Shown here piece by piece: positions 9,287 through 20,399 of a stretch of 64,000 nucleotides of DNA. Positions within the stretch are counted from its first letter, which is position 1; each line of letters opens with the position of its first letter. The stretch comes from Enterobacteriaceae bacterium B14 (lineage in GTDB: Bacteria > Pseudomonadota > Gammaproteobacteria > Enterobacterales > Enterobacteriaceae). The notes below the pieces were generated by a model, which saw nothing but the letters and a program-made list of their open reading frames with translations, did not search any database and was not told the DNA's origin. The translations under genes and the position numbers were made by a program. The stretch lies in the NCBI GenBank assembly GCA_000307305.1, contig DF158882.1:1473778-1537777 (forward strand), in the 5' to 3' direction.

Positions 9287-10421
9287 TCAGCACCTCCGAT
9301 AAGCGCTCGATATCCTCCGACTGATGTGAGGCCGTGATCGTCATTCGCAGACGAGCGCTCCCTTCAGGTACCGTGGGTGGGCGGATTGCTGTCCCCCATA
9401 TTCCCGCACGGCGTAAAGAGGCCGATAGATTTAAAGCTCGCTGGTTTTCCCCCACAATCAAGGGCTGGATGGGTGTTTTAGATGGCATAACACCTAACCA
9501 CTGTTTGCTAATGCTGGATTGAAAACACAGCATGTTCTGTTGTAGACGCTGACGCAGCTCGTCGCCCTCCTGAATTTCACGTAAGGAGGCGCTAATGGCA
9601 CACGCCTGAGCCGGAGGCATGGCTGTGCTATATATCAAGTGGCGGGCAAACTGGATTAAATACTCGGCAACGTCATCGCTACACAAGACCGCCGCACCGC
9701 TCACACCAAAGGATTTGCCGAAAGTGATAATGAGAATTTCCGGTTGTACCGACTGCTGCCAGCAACTTCCGCGCCCCTGCTCTCCGATAACGCCTATACC
9801 GTGGGCATCATCCACCAACAACCAAGCACCATGTTGCTGTGTCAGTGTATGCAGTTGAAGAAGTGGGGCCATATCCCCATCCATACTGAATACGCCTTCA
9901 CTGATGACCAGCGTTTGCCCTGCCTGTGTCTTTTCCAGCAGGTTTGCCAGCATTCCAACATCGTTATGAGCAAAACGCCGGAGCTGGGCCGGAGAGAGTG
10001 ATGCCGCCTCTAATAAAGAGGCATGGCTGAGCCGGTCGGCAAGGATATGGTCAGATTTATCGAGCAACGCCGCCAGAACAGCTTGATTTGCTGCATAGCC
10101 AGAGATAAAGAGTAACGCTCTTGAATAACCCAACCAGTGAGCCAGTGACTCTTCCAGCACCTGGTGTGCACGCGTATGCCCCGTTACATGCCCAGAACCG
10201 CCGCTGCCAACACCGTACTTCTCTGCACCCTGTTGCCATGCGCGAATCACGGCAGGGTGCTGGCTTAATCCAAGATAGTCATTACCGGAAAAATTGAGAT
10301 AACGCTTCCCGTCTACGGTAATAAAGCGCCCGCTACCAACTTCATTGATACTACGATGCCGATAAGCTTCTGCCGTATGGCGCTGCTGTAAACCAAGGTT
10401 GACCTTATTTTGCCAACTCAT
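9270..10421 (-). CDS. bioF: 8-amino-7-oxononanoate synthase BioF
   Basis: A 383-residue PLP-dependent alpha-oxoamine synthase that condenses pimeloyl-ACP with alanine. The N-terminal [13 protein letters not shown], the [11 protein letters not shown] substrate loop, [10 protein letters not shown], and the PLP-lysine region [16 protein letters not shown] are visible. The ATG abuts the bioB stop with no gap, and the 3' end overlaps bioC, so bioBFCD is one tightly packed operon. Confidence 0.97.
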   Translation of the reverse strand: MSWQNKVNLGLQQRHTAEAYRHRSINEVGSGRFITVDGKRYLNFSGNDYLGLSQHPAVIRAWQQGAEKYGVGSGGSGHVTGHTRAHQVLEESLAHWLGYSRALLFISGYAANQAVLAALLDKSDHILADRLSHASLLEAASLSPAQLRRFAHNDVGMLANLLEKTQAGQTLVISEGVFSMDGDMAPLLQLHTLTQQHGAWLLVDDAHGIGVIGEQGRGSCWQQSVQPEILIITFGKSFGVSGAAVLCSDDVAEYLIQFARHLIYSTAMPPAQACAISASLREIQEGDELRQRLQQNMLCFQSSISKQWLGVMPSKTPIQPLIVGENQRALNLSASLRRAGIWGTAIRPPTVPEGSARLRMTITASHQSEDIERLSEVLNDACH

Positions 10422-11459
10422 TTAGGGAGCCGCATTGTAGAAAGGGGCATCGCTCATGCGCTGTACTTGCGCGTTAAGTAGGCTTTGCTGCTGGTTATCC
10501 CCCTGCTCTACCAGAACCTGCTGAGGGTTCAATCCAAGCTTTTGGAACAACTGGCTATCGCTGCTCTCTTCAGGGTTAGGCGTTGTCAGTAGCTTGCAGC
10601 CATAAAAAATAGAGTTTGCTCCCGCCATAAAGCACATGGCTTGAGTTTGCTCATTCATCTGCTCCCGTCCGGCAGAGAGGCGAACATAAGAGCTGGGCAT
10701 TACAATACGCGCCACCGCTATCGTGCGGATAAATTCGAAAGGGTCGATGTCATCATTGTTCTCCATCGGTGTCCCTTTTACCTTCACCAACATATTGATG
10801 GGGACACTCTCCGGCGGTGTTGGAAGGTTGGCGAGCTGAACCAGTAACCCCGCACGGTCTAATTCTGTCTCACCCAATCCAACAATACCGCCTGAACACA
10901 CTTTAATCCCTGCAGCACGCACCTTTCCCAAGGTATCCAATCTTTCCTGATAGGAGCGCGTAGTGATGATGTTGCCGTAAAACTCGGGGGAGGTATCTAG
11001 ATTGTGGTTGTAGTAATCCAGCCCTGCATTGGCAAGTTGCTGTGCCTGCGTCTCTTCTAACGTTCCCAGCGTCATGCATGTTTCCATACCCAACGCTTTA
11101 ACCCCCTCAACCATCTGAACGAGGTAAGGCAGATCACGCTCTTGTGGGTTTTTCCACGCAGCCCCCATGCAAAAGCGGGTTGAGCCTGCTGCTTTCGCCT
11201 GACGGGCCGAGACCAATACCTGTTCGACCTCCATCAAACGCTCACTGACCAGCCCCGTTTTATAGCGGGCGCTCTGAGGGCAATATTTGCAATCTTCTGG
11301 GCACGCACCTGTCTTGATGGAAAGCAGCGTGCTTACCTGCACCTGCTGCGGGTCAAAGTGTTGTCTGTGAAGGGTTTGGGCCTTATACAACAACTCTAAC
11401 AAAGGTGTTTTAAACAGTGTGTGAACTTCCGTTAGAGTCCAATGATGACGCTCTGACAT
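10422..11459 (-). CDS. bioB: Biotin synthase BioB (radical SAM)
   Basis: A 345-residue radical SAM enzyme that inserts sulfur into dethiobiotin. The [4Fe-4S] motif CPEDCKYC (residues 53-60), the CMGAAWKNP segment, [12 protein letters not shown], and [11 protein letters not shown] are conserved. First gene of the leftward bioBFCD operon; it diverges from bioA across a shared BirA operator. Length matches E. coli (346). Confidence 0.98.
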   Translation of the reverse strand: MSERHHWTLTEVHTLFKTPLLELLYKAQTLHRQHFDPQQVQVSTLLSIKTGACPEDCKYCPQSARYKTGLVSERLMEVEQVLVSARQAKAAGSTRFCMGAAWKNPQERDLPYLVQMVEGVKALGMETCMTLGTLEETQAQQLANAGLDYYNHNLDTSPEFYGNIITTRSYQERLDTLGKVRAAGIKVCSGGIVGLGETELDRAGLLVQLANLPTPPESVPINMLVKVKGTPMENNDDIDPFEFIRTIAVARIVMPSSYVRLSAGREQMNEQTQAMCFMAGANSIFYGCKLLTTPNPEESSDSQLFQKLGLNPQQVLVEQGDNQQQSLLNAQVQRMSDAPFYNAAP

Positions 11460-11519
11460 GGCGGTAACTCCACTCTTGATGCAAGAAAAAGTGTGGTCAG
11501 TTTAGGTAAACAAGATAAA

Positions 11520-11552
11520 CTGTCAACCAAGTTTTTAATTTTTGGTTTACAT
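11520..11552. promoter_or_regulatory. BirA operator in the bioA-bioB divergent promoter
   Basis: Half-sites CTGTCAACC and GGTTTACAT, separated by 15 AT-rich bases, match the BirA inverted repeat TTGTAAACC-N15-GGTTTACAA at 7 of 9 and 8 of 9 positions. The site lies in the 100-bp gap between bioB and bioA, where biotinoyl-AMP-bound BirA represses both directions in E. coli. Confidence 0.85.
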
Positions 11553-11559
11553 TTAATTT

Positions 11560-12864
11560 ATGAAAATGACATTGAGCCACGACGATCTCACCTTCGATCG
11601 TCAACACATCTGGCATCCCTATACCTCAATGACCAACCCTTTGCCCTGCTATCCAGTTGTAGCCGCTGATGGGGTAGAGCTGGTGCTAGAAGATGGTAAT
11701 CGGCTCATCGATGGTATGTCCTCTTGGTGGGCAGCGATACATGGCTATAACCACCCGACATTAAATGCCGCAGTCACTGAGCAGTTGAGCAAAATGTCAC
11801 ATGTGATGTTCGGTGGTATTACACACCCCGCAGCGATAGCGCTTTGCCGTAAGCTATTGGCAATAACCCCGAAAGCACTTGAGTGCATTTTTCTCGCCGA
11901 TTCCGGCTCTGTTGCCGTTGAAGTCGCATTAAAAATGGCGTTGCAGTATTGGCAAGCCAAAGGGGAGAAACGCCAACGGTTTCTAACGCTGCGACACGGT
12001 TATCACGGGGACACTTTTGGTGCGATGTCCGTCTGCGATCCGCAAAACTCCATGCACAGCCTCTATCAAGGTTATTTGCCGCAGCATCTGTTTGTCGAAT
12101 CACCCAGCTGCCGCTACGGCGATGAGTGGCAACAGGACGATATCCGCCCTCTTAGCGAAGCCTTAGCGTTACATGCAAATAGCATTGCTGCCGTTATTCT
12201 AGAACCGATTGTGCAAGGTGCAGGGGGGATGCGTTTTTACCATCCTAACTACTTGAAACAGGCTAGACAGCTGTGCGATCGCTACCAAGTTCTGCTGATT
12301 GCTGATGAAATCGCGACAGGGTTTGGTCGCACAGGGAAACTTTTCGCCTGTGAACAGGCAGGGATCACACCGGATATTCTCTGTTTAGGTAAAGCATTAA
12401 CGGGCGGTTATATGACGCTCTCCGCGACATTAACTCGCAGACACATTGCCGATGTGATTGGCAGCGGCGAGGCTGGCTGCTTTATGCATGGCCCAACGTT
12501 TATGGGCAACCCGCTGGCCTGCGCCACCGCCTGTGCCAGTTTAGATCTTTTGGCTGAGAACCGCTGGCAACAGCAGGTCGAAGCTATCGAAGCACAGCTA
12601 AAAGTAGAGCTTATGCCCCTGCTGGCACACCCTGAGGTTGCAGATGTACGCGTGTTGGGCAGCATCGGTGTTGTTGAAACCCGTCATCCAGTTAATATGC
12701 AGAACATGCAGCGTTTCTTTGTCGAGAATGGCGTGTGGATCCGCCCGTTCGGTAAGCTTATCTATTTGATGCCGCCCTATATTATTCAGGCGGAGCAATT
12801 GCGTTGTTTGACGTCGGCGATTGGGAATGTGTTAGAGAGAAACCAAATGTTTAATAAGGTATAA
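11560..12864 (+). CDS. bioA: Adenosylmethionine-8-amino-7-oxononanoate aminotransferase BioA
   Basis: A 434-residue class-III PLP aminotransferase that converts 8-amino-7-oxononanoate to 7,8-diaminopelargonate using SAM as amino donor. Visible: [69 protein letters not shown], the PLP-lysine in CLGKALTGG, and [12 protein letters not shown]. Two ATG codons (11560 and 11566) are possible; neither has a strong ribosome-binding site. The start is only eight bases from the BirA operator. Monocistronic and divergent from bioB. Confidence 0.96.
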   Translation: MKMTLSHDDLTFDRQHIWHPYTSMTNPLPCYPVVAADGVELVLEDGNRLIDGMSSWWAAIHGYNHPTLNAAVTEQLSKMSHVMFGGITHPAAIALCRKLLAITPKALECIFLADSGSVAVEVALKMALQYWQAKGEKRQRFLTLRHGYHGDTFGAMSVCDPQNSMHSLYQGYLPQHLFVESPSCRYGDEWQQDDIRPLSEALALHANSIAAVILEPIVQGAGGMRFYHPNYLKQARQLCDRYQVLLIADEIATGFGRTGKLFACEQAGITPDILCLGKALTGGYMTLSATLTRRHIADVIGSGEAGCFMHGPTFMGNPLACATACASLDLLAENRWQQQVEAIEAQLKVELMPLLAHPEVADVRVLGSIGVVETRHPVNMQNMQRFFVENGVWIRPFGKLIYLMPPYIIQAEQLRCLTSAIGNVLERNQMFNKV

Positions 12865-12895
12865 AACACAAAACGGGAGGCAGTGCGCCTCCCGT
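12861..12895 (-). terminator. Terminator between bioA and the DUF3999 gene
   Basis: A stem (ACGGGAGGC / GCCTCCCGT, 12873-12895) lies between the convergent genes. Read on the minus strand it is followed by TTTTGTGTTTT, fitting termination of the DUF2339-DUF3999 transcript. It may also serve bioA on the plus strand, though the U-run is poor there. Confidence 0.7.
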
Positions 12896-12929
12896 ATATA
12901 GGGCAAACCAGAGCTATTACTCTGCTTTG

Positions 12930-14333
12930 TTACTCTGTTTTTTGCTGAACCTCTCGCCACACTTTCAGCGCTAGTACAACAAGCCCGCCTGCGCCAAGGA
13001 TCAATAATGCCCATAGCACGCCCTTTTTCCACAGGCTCGCTTTCTCTGACACGGTAGGCAGTGTTAGGCGATCTTTCCCACCCAACGTGATCGTAGGTTC
13101 AAGGCTTGCAAGGGGGATATCTTGCAGAGATACGCTATCCTTCAATGCCTGAGGGATGAGCTCATCAATATTCAATACCTCATTTTGAGCTGCCTTTGAG
13201 CCCCAAGCGAGCAAGAATGGTGGGTTGCCCTGTATGTTGAAAACGAAATTGACCACATCTCGTTTACCCATCAGCGCGCTAATGTCTCCAGCATCGTTCT
13301 TGGTCTTTAAGCGAATATCTTTGATTAACCGTTTATCCGTGGGTACAGAGAAAGGCTTATGGTCTAGGTTATAAATCACCGTCTTCGTGAGACGATTCCA
13401 CTCACCTTTTTCTGAACTTCGGTACTCAATTTCTGCCGGAATGACAGAACCAGACTCGGTTAAGCGAATAGATACACTATGTAGATATTGCGCTGTCGGC
13501 AGTGAGTAGATAATTTCATTCGTATTTTTCTCACCTATCTTATTCTCTTCAAATTCGATAGAGACCTGTGGTTGAGCGACCGTCTTGCTCTTCACTATCC
13601 CTTGGGCAATTATCAGATTAGGAATAGCCTGTTCTTTCGCCTGATAGAAGGTTAGTAAGATATAGCGCGGGGCATATAACGAAGATTTTTTTGATAAATC
13701 AATCGTATCTAGCAACATTTTGTCGTCGCCGGACACCAAGCTCATCAATGGTGCATCGATAACCCCTTCATTCCAAGAAAGCAAATCGTCGCTATATCTG
13801 ACACTGACTCTCGTTTGCCAGTTCTCTTTTTGAGGCTCCCACGTCAGCTTTAGCTCAGATAAATTAGGGTAACCTTCTCCCTCTTTAGGCAGTTCGACGA
13901 GATACGTTTTTTCTGGCACCTGCTCATTTTTCATCAAGATTCTGGCTTCTAGCCCTGAGCTAGATTTTAGAAAAAAGGTGTCACTGCTACTTTCAGATTT
14001 TTCCAAATAGCCATCCATCGAGAATATTTTTGTCGCAACGCTTCTTGTCTCAGTGGTCTCTTCCGCGGTGCTTTTTAACGCAAAAGGTACTGCTTTACCC
14101 TGAGAGTTGAAGATGCGTACATCTCTCATGTCAGGCCAACTCGTTTCCGTATAGACATTTTTCGGCAATGTCAGTTGATAAAACGATGCTGAGTCCGTAA
14201 GTGTGATCGGTGCGCCATAGGCGAAATCTTGCGGTGACTCCGCTTTTGCGCTCTCAGATTCCACTTGTGCATTCGCGGCCCCCGCTAAAAATAGCGCACT
14301 TATCAGGGCAAAACGTGGCAATGTTAATTTCAT
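12930..14333 (-). CDS. DUF3999 family envelope protein
   Basis: A 467-residue protein with a signal peptide (residues 1-22, ending ANA), a long beta-rich extracytoplasmic region, and one C-terminal membrane segment (about residues 439-460, LWALLILGAGGLVVLALKVW) followed by a short basic tail. This architecture and the start YGAPITLTDSASFYQLTLP match DUF3999. Its ATG overlaps the stop of the DUF2339 gene by four bases; these two families are commonly paired. Function is unknown; an envelope complex with the DUF2339 protein is the natural inference. The pair is absent from the corresponding E. coli locus. Confidence 0.8.
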   Translation of the reverse strand: MKLTLPRFALISALFLAGAANAQVESESAKAESPQDFAYGAPITLTDSASFYQLTLPKNVYTETSWPDMRDVRIFNSQGKAVPFALKSTAEETTETRSVATKIFSMDGYLEKSESSSDTFFLKSSSGLEARILMKNEQVPEKTYLVELPKEGEGYPNLSELKLTWEPQKENWQTRVSVRYSDDLLSWNEGVIDAPLMSLVSGDDKMLLDTIDLSKKSSLYAPRYILLTFYQAKEQAIPNLIIAQGIVKSKTVAQPQVSIEFEENKIGEKNTNEIIYSLPTAQYLHSVSIRLTESGSVIPAEIEYRSSEKGEWNRLTKTVIYNLDHKPFSVPTDKRLIKDIRLKTKNDAGDISALMGKRDVVNFVFNIQGNPPFLLAWGSKAAQNEVLNIDELIPQALKDSVSLQDIPLASLEPTITLGGKDRLTLPTVSEKASLWKKGVLWALLILGAGGLVVLALKVWREVQQKTE

Positions 14334-17281
14334 ATATCCCCTCGTTCACTTGCAGTATTCGACGTCCTGTCGCTCTCCTCTCGAGGAGGCAGCGGTGAAA
14401 AGTAACCAATAATCAGAACCAGAACAGCAACACCGATGAAGGCAATCGCACGCGCGAGTCCCCCACCTCTGGCACTATCAATTAAGAACAGTTTTGCAAT
14501 CACGATACAGAGCAAGACTGCGCCACTAAACCAGCTAGTGCGGCTATGGTGGCGGGTTGCCCAGATCATCGTAATCAACGCAGCCAACATCCACAGTAGA
14601 GCAAACGTCGTTTGTACTAACCGAGAGCCCCAAAGTGCATCAAACCACCAAGGAATATCACCGTAGTAAGAGAGCGCACGCAGAATGACGCCATTCCCCC
14701 ACCATGCAAATAAGCCTATAACCACCCACGTTAAACTCTGTTTAGGCAGTGGCAATAGGTACAGCGGCTCTTTTTCAGCCGAGCGCCCCCACCACCACAG
14801 AATCAGAATGGCAAGGATAGAACTCTCTTCTAGCGGGTTAATCAGCGGTAAGTAAAGCCAGTTATGCATAAGGCCGTCTTGTGCGTTTCCGCCGAGCAGC
14901 ATGACAAAGGCGCCAAAAGCCAGCGGCGCAGGGCCAAGCACACCGTAAACCTGACGGTAGTTTGCAAAAGGCCATATCCCTTTTCTTACACCCCATAGCA
15001 AACCCGCTATGGTCAGTGAGTAGAACATGAGGATAATGCTATATCGCCACTCATCCATACCCCATGCTAAATCAAGGGTAACGTGATGAACCTCAACGCC
15101 TACCATAAACATGATGAACCACAACAAGGAAAGATGTAGCCCTGTTACAACCTTAGGAATCGTAATCTGCTCAGCTTCATATTTTAATAGGAAATAGGCG
15201 GTGACAAATGCAGGCAGCCACACAAGATTTATCCAATCGGTCAATGCTAAGCCTAAGCCATAAGATTCTTGAGCTAGCCCGTAGTACACAATCAACATAC
15301 AAGGCCATAGCAACCAAACAGCGTAGCGTAGCGCTTTCCATTCCAGCCGTTTGCCCACCCAACGCCAGAGCAGAACGCTAGGAATAAAGAGAGCGAGATA
15401 TAAAGCGGCAGACTGTTTTGTAACAAGAGAAAAGAGATTAACAACGTTAAGCAGCAGTAATACCCAGAAAAAGAGGCCGCCTACTAGGAAGAAATGGTTG
15501 GGGGTGGGAGTAGAAATACCCTTTTCCCATTTAATTTTATGCCATATGAAAGCCGCAGCAATCCAAGTCAGGGACAATACAGCGAAAATTATCACCAAAG
15601 AGAACGACGTCAGATGCCAATTGTCCGTGATGGCAAACACAGCGGTACAGAATGAAAGCACGAGCAGAAGTGATCCGCTGATTTGCATCTTTCTCTGGTT
15701 CTGCGTCATACCAAACCACAGTAAACCCAGCCCTTCAATGGCCCATGCAATGGATGTCCACTGAGCGGAGAGCGCTAACGGAATAGCCAGTGTGGCAAAT
15801 GCACCGCCAATAGCTAAACCCGCAGTGCCCAACTGTTTACCGAGTGATGGATAACGGCGCAGCGCTAAAAGCGCAAAGATCATATAGGCAACGCCAAAAC
15901 CTAATGCAGAGAAAGCAGGCCCGAATTCCCAATGCTTGGTTATCTCATACTGCATCCCAAAGCCAATGAGCGGCACACCAAACAGTAGGACACCATCTAT
16001 CACTTTCTCTTTACTAGTACCCTCTTTTCCTTGCTCATCTTTCGCTGGGCCATCTCGTAAAGAGAGCGCAATACTCAGCACGCCAAAAATAATGATGTTA
16101 GCGATGAGGAAGAACTGACAGTAGATGTAGTGTTCTGGTTGATAGTCATTTATCCCCCACATTCCCGCAACACTAAATGTAAAGATGAAACCAAGGAGAT
16201 TGAGTGGCCGCCACTGCTGCCAAACGCTGATGGCTAAAATACCAATGGAGAGAAGTAAGTAGTAAGAGAACAGGCCAATATAGTTACCGCTGCCCGTAGA
16301 GAGCAGTATCGGTGAGAGGTAACCACCGATACTTGCCAGCATGGCCAAGCTTAGCGCTCGTTGTAAAACAGCCAACCCAACACTGGCGGCACATATCACG
16401 AGCATTAAGCCAAATGCCAGTGAATGAGGGACCAGTTTATAGAGCTGGAAGGCACCAAAGACGGTGATATACAGTGCCCCTATCGCGCCACCTTGCAAAA
16501 TAAGCGCGTAGAGCTGCTGCTTAATGCGCAGTCTCCAACCGACCCATAACAGAATACCGCTTATCGCTGCCGCCCCCATTAGACGGAATTCGATAGGCAA
16601 CATGTCTCGTTCAACGGTGTATTTCAGTAAATAAGCGATGCCTAAAAACAGCAGCAGTATTCCGAGCTTAGCGAGAGGATTTCCTTTGAGGAACCACGAG
16701 ACTAGCCCGTTCGATTCTGCCGACTCTTCGGATGCACTTGTCTGTTGCTGCACAGGCCGAGGTTGTTGCTTAGGTGGAGTAACTGGCTCTGCGGCGTTGG
16801 TTTCCAAATTCTGCGTTTCTGAATTTTTTGATTTAAACACAGAAGTAGATAAAGCCTTGGCGTCTGATACGGTTGGTGTGAGTTCAGAAGCAGGCGGTAC
16901 AGGGGAGGCTTGAGACACAGGCTCTGGTTGATTCGCCGCAATGACATTTGTGGTTGCAGTAGATGCCGCAGCATGGAGGATATCATTTGCCATGATATCT
17001 CTATCGCTATTCGCGTTATTATGTTCCGGCGGCGGCTCCTCCTGAAAAGGAATATCGAGTTTATCGGGTAGTGGTTCCGCTAATTGGCCTTTAGATGCGA
17101 CCCTTGACGGTTTACCTGTATATTTCAAGAGTTGTTCCTGTAGAGCGGCAACGCGTCCTTGCAACTGCTTGAGATCAATCTGATTCTGGTTAGCTCGGCT
17201 TAATGCCTTAATTGCGATGATAGGAACTATCACCGTGCACAATAGTACTACAGCACCCACCAGCAATAAGAGTCCGTCCAT
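14330..17281 (-). CDS. DUF2339 family polytopic membrane protein
   Basis: A 983-residue membrane protein. An N-terminal anchor (residues 4-26) is followed by a short coiled coil (NQNQIDLKQLQGRVAALQEQL region), a Pro/Ala/Gln-rich low-complexity linker to about residue 195, and then very many hydrophobic segments to the end. GLVSWFLKGNPLAKLGILLLFLG at the start of the membrane domain is typical of DUF2339. It is the first gene of a two-gene operon with the DUF3999 gene. Function unknown; no catalytic motif recognised. Roughly two dozen transmembrane helices by eye, not computed. Confidence 0.82.
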   Translation of the reverse strand: MDGLLLLVGAVVLLCTVIVPIIAIKALSRANQNQIDLKQLQGRVAALQEQLLKYTGKPSRVASKGQLAEPLPDKLDIPFQEEPPPEHNNANSDRDIMANDILHAAASTATTNVIAANQPEPVSQASPVPPASELTPTVSDAKALSTSVFKSKNSETQNLETNAAEPVTPPKQQPRPVQQQTSASEESAESNGLVSWFLKGNPLAKLGILLLFLGIAYLLKYTVERDMLPIEFRLMGAAAISGILLWVGWRLRIKQQLYALILQGGAIGALYITVFGAFQLYKLVPHSLAFGLMLVICAASVGLAVLQRALSLAMLASIGGYLSPILLSTGSGNYIGLFSYYLLLSIGILAISVWQQWRPLNLLGFIFTFSVAGMWGINDYQPEHYIYCQFFLIANIIIFGVLSIALSLRDGPAKDEQGKEGTSKEKVIDGVLLFGVPLIGFGMQYEITKHWEFGPAFSALGFGVAYMIFALLALRRYPSLGKQLGTAGLAIGGAFATLAIPLALSAQWTSIAWAIEGLGLLWFGMTQNQRKMQISGSLLLVLSFCTAVFAITDNWHLTSFSLVIIFAVLSLTWIAAAFIWHKIKWEKGISTPTPNHFFLVGGLFFWVLLLLNVVNLFSLVTKQSAALYLALFIPSVLLWRWVGKRLEWKALRYAVWLLWPCMLIVYYGLAQESYGLGLALTDWINLVWLPAFVTAYFLLKYEAEQITIPKVVTGLHLSLLWFIMFMVGVEVHHVTLDLAWGMDEWRYSIILMFYSLTIAGLLWGVRKGIWPFANYRQVYGVLGPAPLAFGAFVMLLGGNAQDGLMHNWLYLPLINPLEESSILAILILWWWGRSAEKEPLYLLPLPKQSLTWVVIGLFAWWGNGVILRALSYYGDIPWWFDALWGSRLVQTTFALLWMLAALITMIWATRHHSRTSWFSGAVLLCIVIAKLFLIDSARGGGLARAIAFIGVAVLVLIIGYFSPLPPREESDRTSNTASERGDI

Positions 17282-17620
17282 GATTCAGCCCCTATTCAAT
17301 ATTTGGTAAATACCTAAAGATAGGCTCATCTTACATGGAAATGATCAACAAGCAATATTAATCACTTATTTAAAGAAAATCCATATTATTCATAGCATTA
17401 GACTATTCAAATTTAATTATAACCCATAATTTAACTCACTAAATTTATGAGTTATCACTCTATTTCTCCTAATATTGATACGTAATGTCGTTGTTTCCCT
17501 CCCTCTTTAATCCGGTGTAATATCCCCCAAACTGCTCGTTCCCTACAATCAAAATTATTTAGACTGCAATAATCAGTCTAGGCCAATACTTAGCGGTTAT
17601 TCACCTTGGAGAAGCTGATA
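17282..17620. other. AT-rich divergent promoter region (DUF2339 / ybhA)
   Basis: 339 bp with no gene, lying between divergent transcription units. It is strongly AT-rich around 17340-17470. I could not identify a specific operator. Confidence 0.5.
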
Positions 17621-18442
17621 ATGACGTATCGCGCGATCGCACTCGATCTAGACGGAACCTTGCTTGATCAACAGAAAAAGATACTTCCTCAATCTCTTGA
17701 AGCATTGGCGCTGGCTAGGCAGCAAGGTGTCAAAGTTTTGATTGTGACCGGTCGTCACCACAGTGCTATCCATCCCTTTTATCAAGCCCTTGAGCTCGAT
17801 ACACCCGCGTTATGTTGTAACGGCACCTATATCTATAACTACCCCATTAAAAAAATAGAAGCCGCTAACCCATTACGTAAAGAGCAGGCGGTGAAGGTGT
17901 TAGAGTTGCTCGATGAGTTCCATATTAATGGTCTACTATACGTCGATGACGCAATGCTTTACCAACGCTCTAACGACCACGTTGTGCGCTTGACCAAGTG
18001 GTCGCACAGTTTACCTGAAGCGCAGCGCCCTACGATGCTACACGTTGATAGCCTAGCGCAGTCAGCAGAAAGCGCTGAGGCTATTTGGAAGGTGGCTATA
18101 TCTCACCACAACCTTAAAGAGTTGCGCTCGTTTAGCCATATTGTTGAGCAAGAGATGGGGCTGGCATGTGAGTGGTCATGGAAAGATCAGGTTGATATTG
18201 CCCAAGGCGGCAATAATAAAGGCAAACTTCTTTCTGAATGGGCGACATCTCAAGGATTGGATATGAGCCAAGTGATCGCCTTTGGCGATAACTTTAATGA
18301 TGTGAGTATGCTGGAAATGTCTGGTTTAGGCGTTGCGATGGGAAACAGTGACCCCGAAGTAAAAGCAAAGGCCGATATCGTGATTGCCGATAACGAACAA
18401 CCGGGCATCGCGGATATTATTCGCTCACGCGTCTTGTCTTAA
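17621..18442 (+). CDS. ybhA: HAD-family phosphatase YbhA (pyridoxal phosphate phosphatase type)
   Basis: A 273-residue Cof-type (IIB) HAD hydrolase. Motif I is ALDLDGTLL with catalytic aspartates, motif II VTGRHHSAIHPFY, the conserved CCNGTYIYNY, and motif IV AFGDNFNDVSML. E. coli YbhA dephosphorylates PLP and sugar phosphates. The frame is open upstream to a TTG at 17606; I chose ATG 17621 because it follows GGAGAAG at normal spacing and gives the family's usual N-terminus (MTYRAIALDLDG). It is convergent with modC. Confidence 0.94.
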   Translation: MTYRAIALDLDGTLLDQQKKILPQSLEALALARQQGVKVLIVTGRHHSAIHPFYQALELDTPALCCNGTYIYNYPIKKIEAANPLRKEQAVKVLELLDEFHINGLLYVDDAMLYQRSNDHVVRLTKWSHSLPEAQRPTMLHVDSLAQSAESAEAIWKVAISHHNLKELRSFSHIVEQEMGLACEWSWKDQVDIAQGGNNKGKLLSEWATSQGLDMSQVIAFGDNFNDVSMLEMSGLGVAMGNSDPEVKAKADIVIADNEQPGIADIIRSRVLS

Positions 18443-18503
18443 AGTGAAGCAGGCTGTGTTTTCAGCAGTCATTAAGCCTCTTTAAACGCACAGTGTAAGA
18501 AAT

Positions 18504-18547
18504 GAAAAAGGATTACCGCCAAGGCCTTTCTCTCCACGGCGGTAATC
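18504..18547 (-). terminator. Terminator of the modABC operon
   Basis: Ten-base arms GATTACCGCC and GGCGGTAATC enclose a 17-base loop; on the minus strand the hairpin is followed by CTTTTTC. It lies between modC and ybhA, which converge. Confidence 0.78.
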
Positions 18548-18581
18548 AAGAAACACTGACTTCATGAGCTATGCAACGTGA

Positions 18582-19649
18582 TTACCACGCTTCACGGCTT
18601 ATCGACACACTTTTTATCTGAGCGAACAGTGTCTGCCCCGACGTGATCGCTAGATCATCCCTCGCCCACGGTGTGATTTGCGCCCAAACAGTGTGCCCGT
18701 CTATCTTTAATTTTACTTCGATCCGACCTGATACCTCTAAACACTCTTCCACCCGAGCAGGCAAAATATTACGGATACTGCTGGCCTCTGGTGGCGTTAA
18801 CACTAAAGAAACATCCGAGGCTTTAATTCCGATACGGAGCTTTTTGCCCTTCTCTGCCTCTACTTTTCCTACCCAGAGCTTCTGATTACCTAGCGCCAGT
18901 GCCGTCATTTCATAATGTGGATGCTGTTCCAGAATACTGACATTCAATACGCTATTCTGTTCCTCTCTTTGTAGCCACGGACGCAACGCGCTACTGGCCC
19001 ATACCGTTTCCAACTCACCACATGCTCTAACTTTGCCTTTATCAAGCAGCAGGACATTCTCTGCAAGCCGTAGGATCTCATCCATACTGTGGCTGACGTA
19101 GAGAATGGGGATATTGACATCACGCGCTAACCTTTCCAGATACGGAAGCAGTTCCCTTTTACGAGGGAGATCTAATGAAGCCAGCGGTTCATCCATTAAT
19201 AGCAGCTCGGGTGCTGTCAGCAGCGCACGACCAATCGCCACACGCTGCTTTTCACCGCCGGAAAGCGTGAGAGGAAAACGGGAAAGCAGAGGCGCTATCC
19301 CTAGTAATTCGACAATATTATTGAACTGCGGCCGCATACTGCTCGCCATGCCATATTCTAGGTTTCCCTTAACGCGATAGTGTGGAAATAGGCGAGCGTC
19401 CTGAAAAACATAACCAATACGTCGCTGTTCTGGCGGGAGAAATAACTTTTTATCGCAGTCAACCAGTGGGCGTCCGTTTAATACCACTCGACCACTTTGT
19501 GGACGGGTTAATCCCCCTACCACATTAATTAGCGATGTTTTACCTGCACCCGATAAACCAAAAACGGCGGTAATCCCATCGGCTGGTAAAGACGCCTTCA
19601 CCTGTAAGTCGAGATCGCCTAATTGTTGTGTGAAATCTAGCTCTAGCAT
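18582..19649 (-). CDS. modC: Molybdate ABC transporter ATPase ModC
   Basis: A 355-residue ABC ATPase that powers molybdate import through ModB. Walker A is [10 protein letters not shown] (about residues 31-40), signature [16 protein letters not shown], Walker [14 protein letters not shown], and switch histidine YVSHSMDE. The C-terminal part (about 290-355) is a molybdate-binding TOBE/MOP domain ([16 protein letters not shown]). It overlaps the modB stop by one base. Length fits E. coli ModC (352). Confidence 0.97.
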   Translation of the reverse strand: MLELDFTQQLGDLDLQVKASLPADGITAVFGLSGAGKTSLINVVGGLTRPQSGRVVLNGRPLVDCDKKLFLPPEQRRIGYVFQDARLFPHYRVKGNLEYGMASSMRPQFNNIVELLGIAPLLSRFPLTLSGGEKQRVAIGRALLTAPELLLMDEPLASLDLPRKRELLPYLERLARDVNIPILYVSHSMDEILRLAENVLLLDKGKVRACGELETVWASSALRPWLQREEQNSVLNVSILEQHPHYEMTALALGNQKLWVGKVEAEKGKKLRIGIKASDVSLVLTPPEASSIRNILPARVEECLEVSGRIEVKLKIDGHTVWAQITPWARDDLAITSGQTLFAQIKSVSISREAW

Positions 19650-20341
19650 TAATTATGCCCCCTCATTCTGCGCTGGCTCCAGCGGGCAAGCCATTCAGAT
19701 AAGATCAGAGAGACGAGTGACAGCACAATTGCGATGATGCATAACCTTGCAGCAGCCTCTTCTGCTCCAGGGGTTTCAATCAAGGTGTACATCGCTAAAG
19801 GTATCGTTCTTGTTTCACCGGGAATGTTCGAGACAAAGGTGATAGTGGCGCCAAACTCCCCCAGCGATCGGGCAAAAGCTAACACTGCACCAGCAATAAT
19901 GCCGGGAAAAGAGAGCGGTAATGTGATAGTTAAGAAGACCCGCCACGGGTTAGCCCCCAAGGTGCGGGCAGCCTGCTCAAGACGAACATCGACGGCCTCA
20001 AGGGCTAGTCGAATCGCACGGACCATAAGAGGGAATGCAATCACAGCGGAAGCCAGTGCAGCACCACGCCAGCTAAATGTGAAACTGAATCCGAACCAGT
20101 CATAAAGCCGCTCACCAATAACACCGCGACGGCCAAGACCAACAAGCAGCAAATAACCAATGACAACCGGTGGCAAGACTAATGGAAGATGGATGACGCT
20201 ATCCAGCAGTGACTTGCCTGGGAAACGGCAACGCACCAGAATCCACGCCATTAAAATGCCCAAAGGGAGGCTAAAGGCAACAGCAATACCCGATACTTTT
20301 AGGCTTAGCTGTACAGCCTCCCACTCATAATCACTTAACAT
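19649..20341 (-). CDS. modB: Molybdate ABC transporter permease ModB
   Basis: A 230-residue inner-membrane permease with five or so hydrophobic segments. The cytoplasmic EAA loop is [19 protein letters not shown], which docks to ModC, and the following [20 protein letters not shown] is characteristic of molybdate permeases. Second gene of modABC; 58 bp separate it from modA and one base overlaps modC. Confidence 0.97.
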   Translation of the reverse strand: MLSDYEWEAVQLSLKVSGIAVAFSLPLGILMAWILVRCRFPGKSLLDSVIHLPLVLPPVVIGYLLLVGLGRRGVIGERLYDWFGFSFTFSWRGAALASAVIAFPLMVRAIRLALEAVDVRLEQAARTLGANPWRVFLTITLPLSFPGIIAGAVLAFARSLGEFGATITFVSNIPGETRTIPLAMYTLIETPGAEEAAARLCIIAIVLSLVSLILSEWLARWSQRRMRGHN

Positions 20342-20399
20342 TATTGCTGCCCGACTTTATTTTTTAAGATTCATGACACGTTAAAAACCATTTTACACA

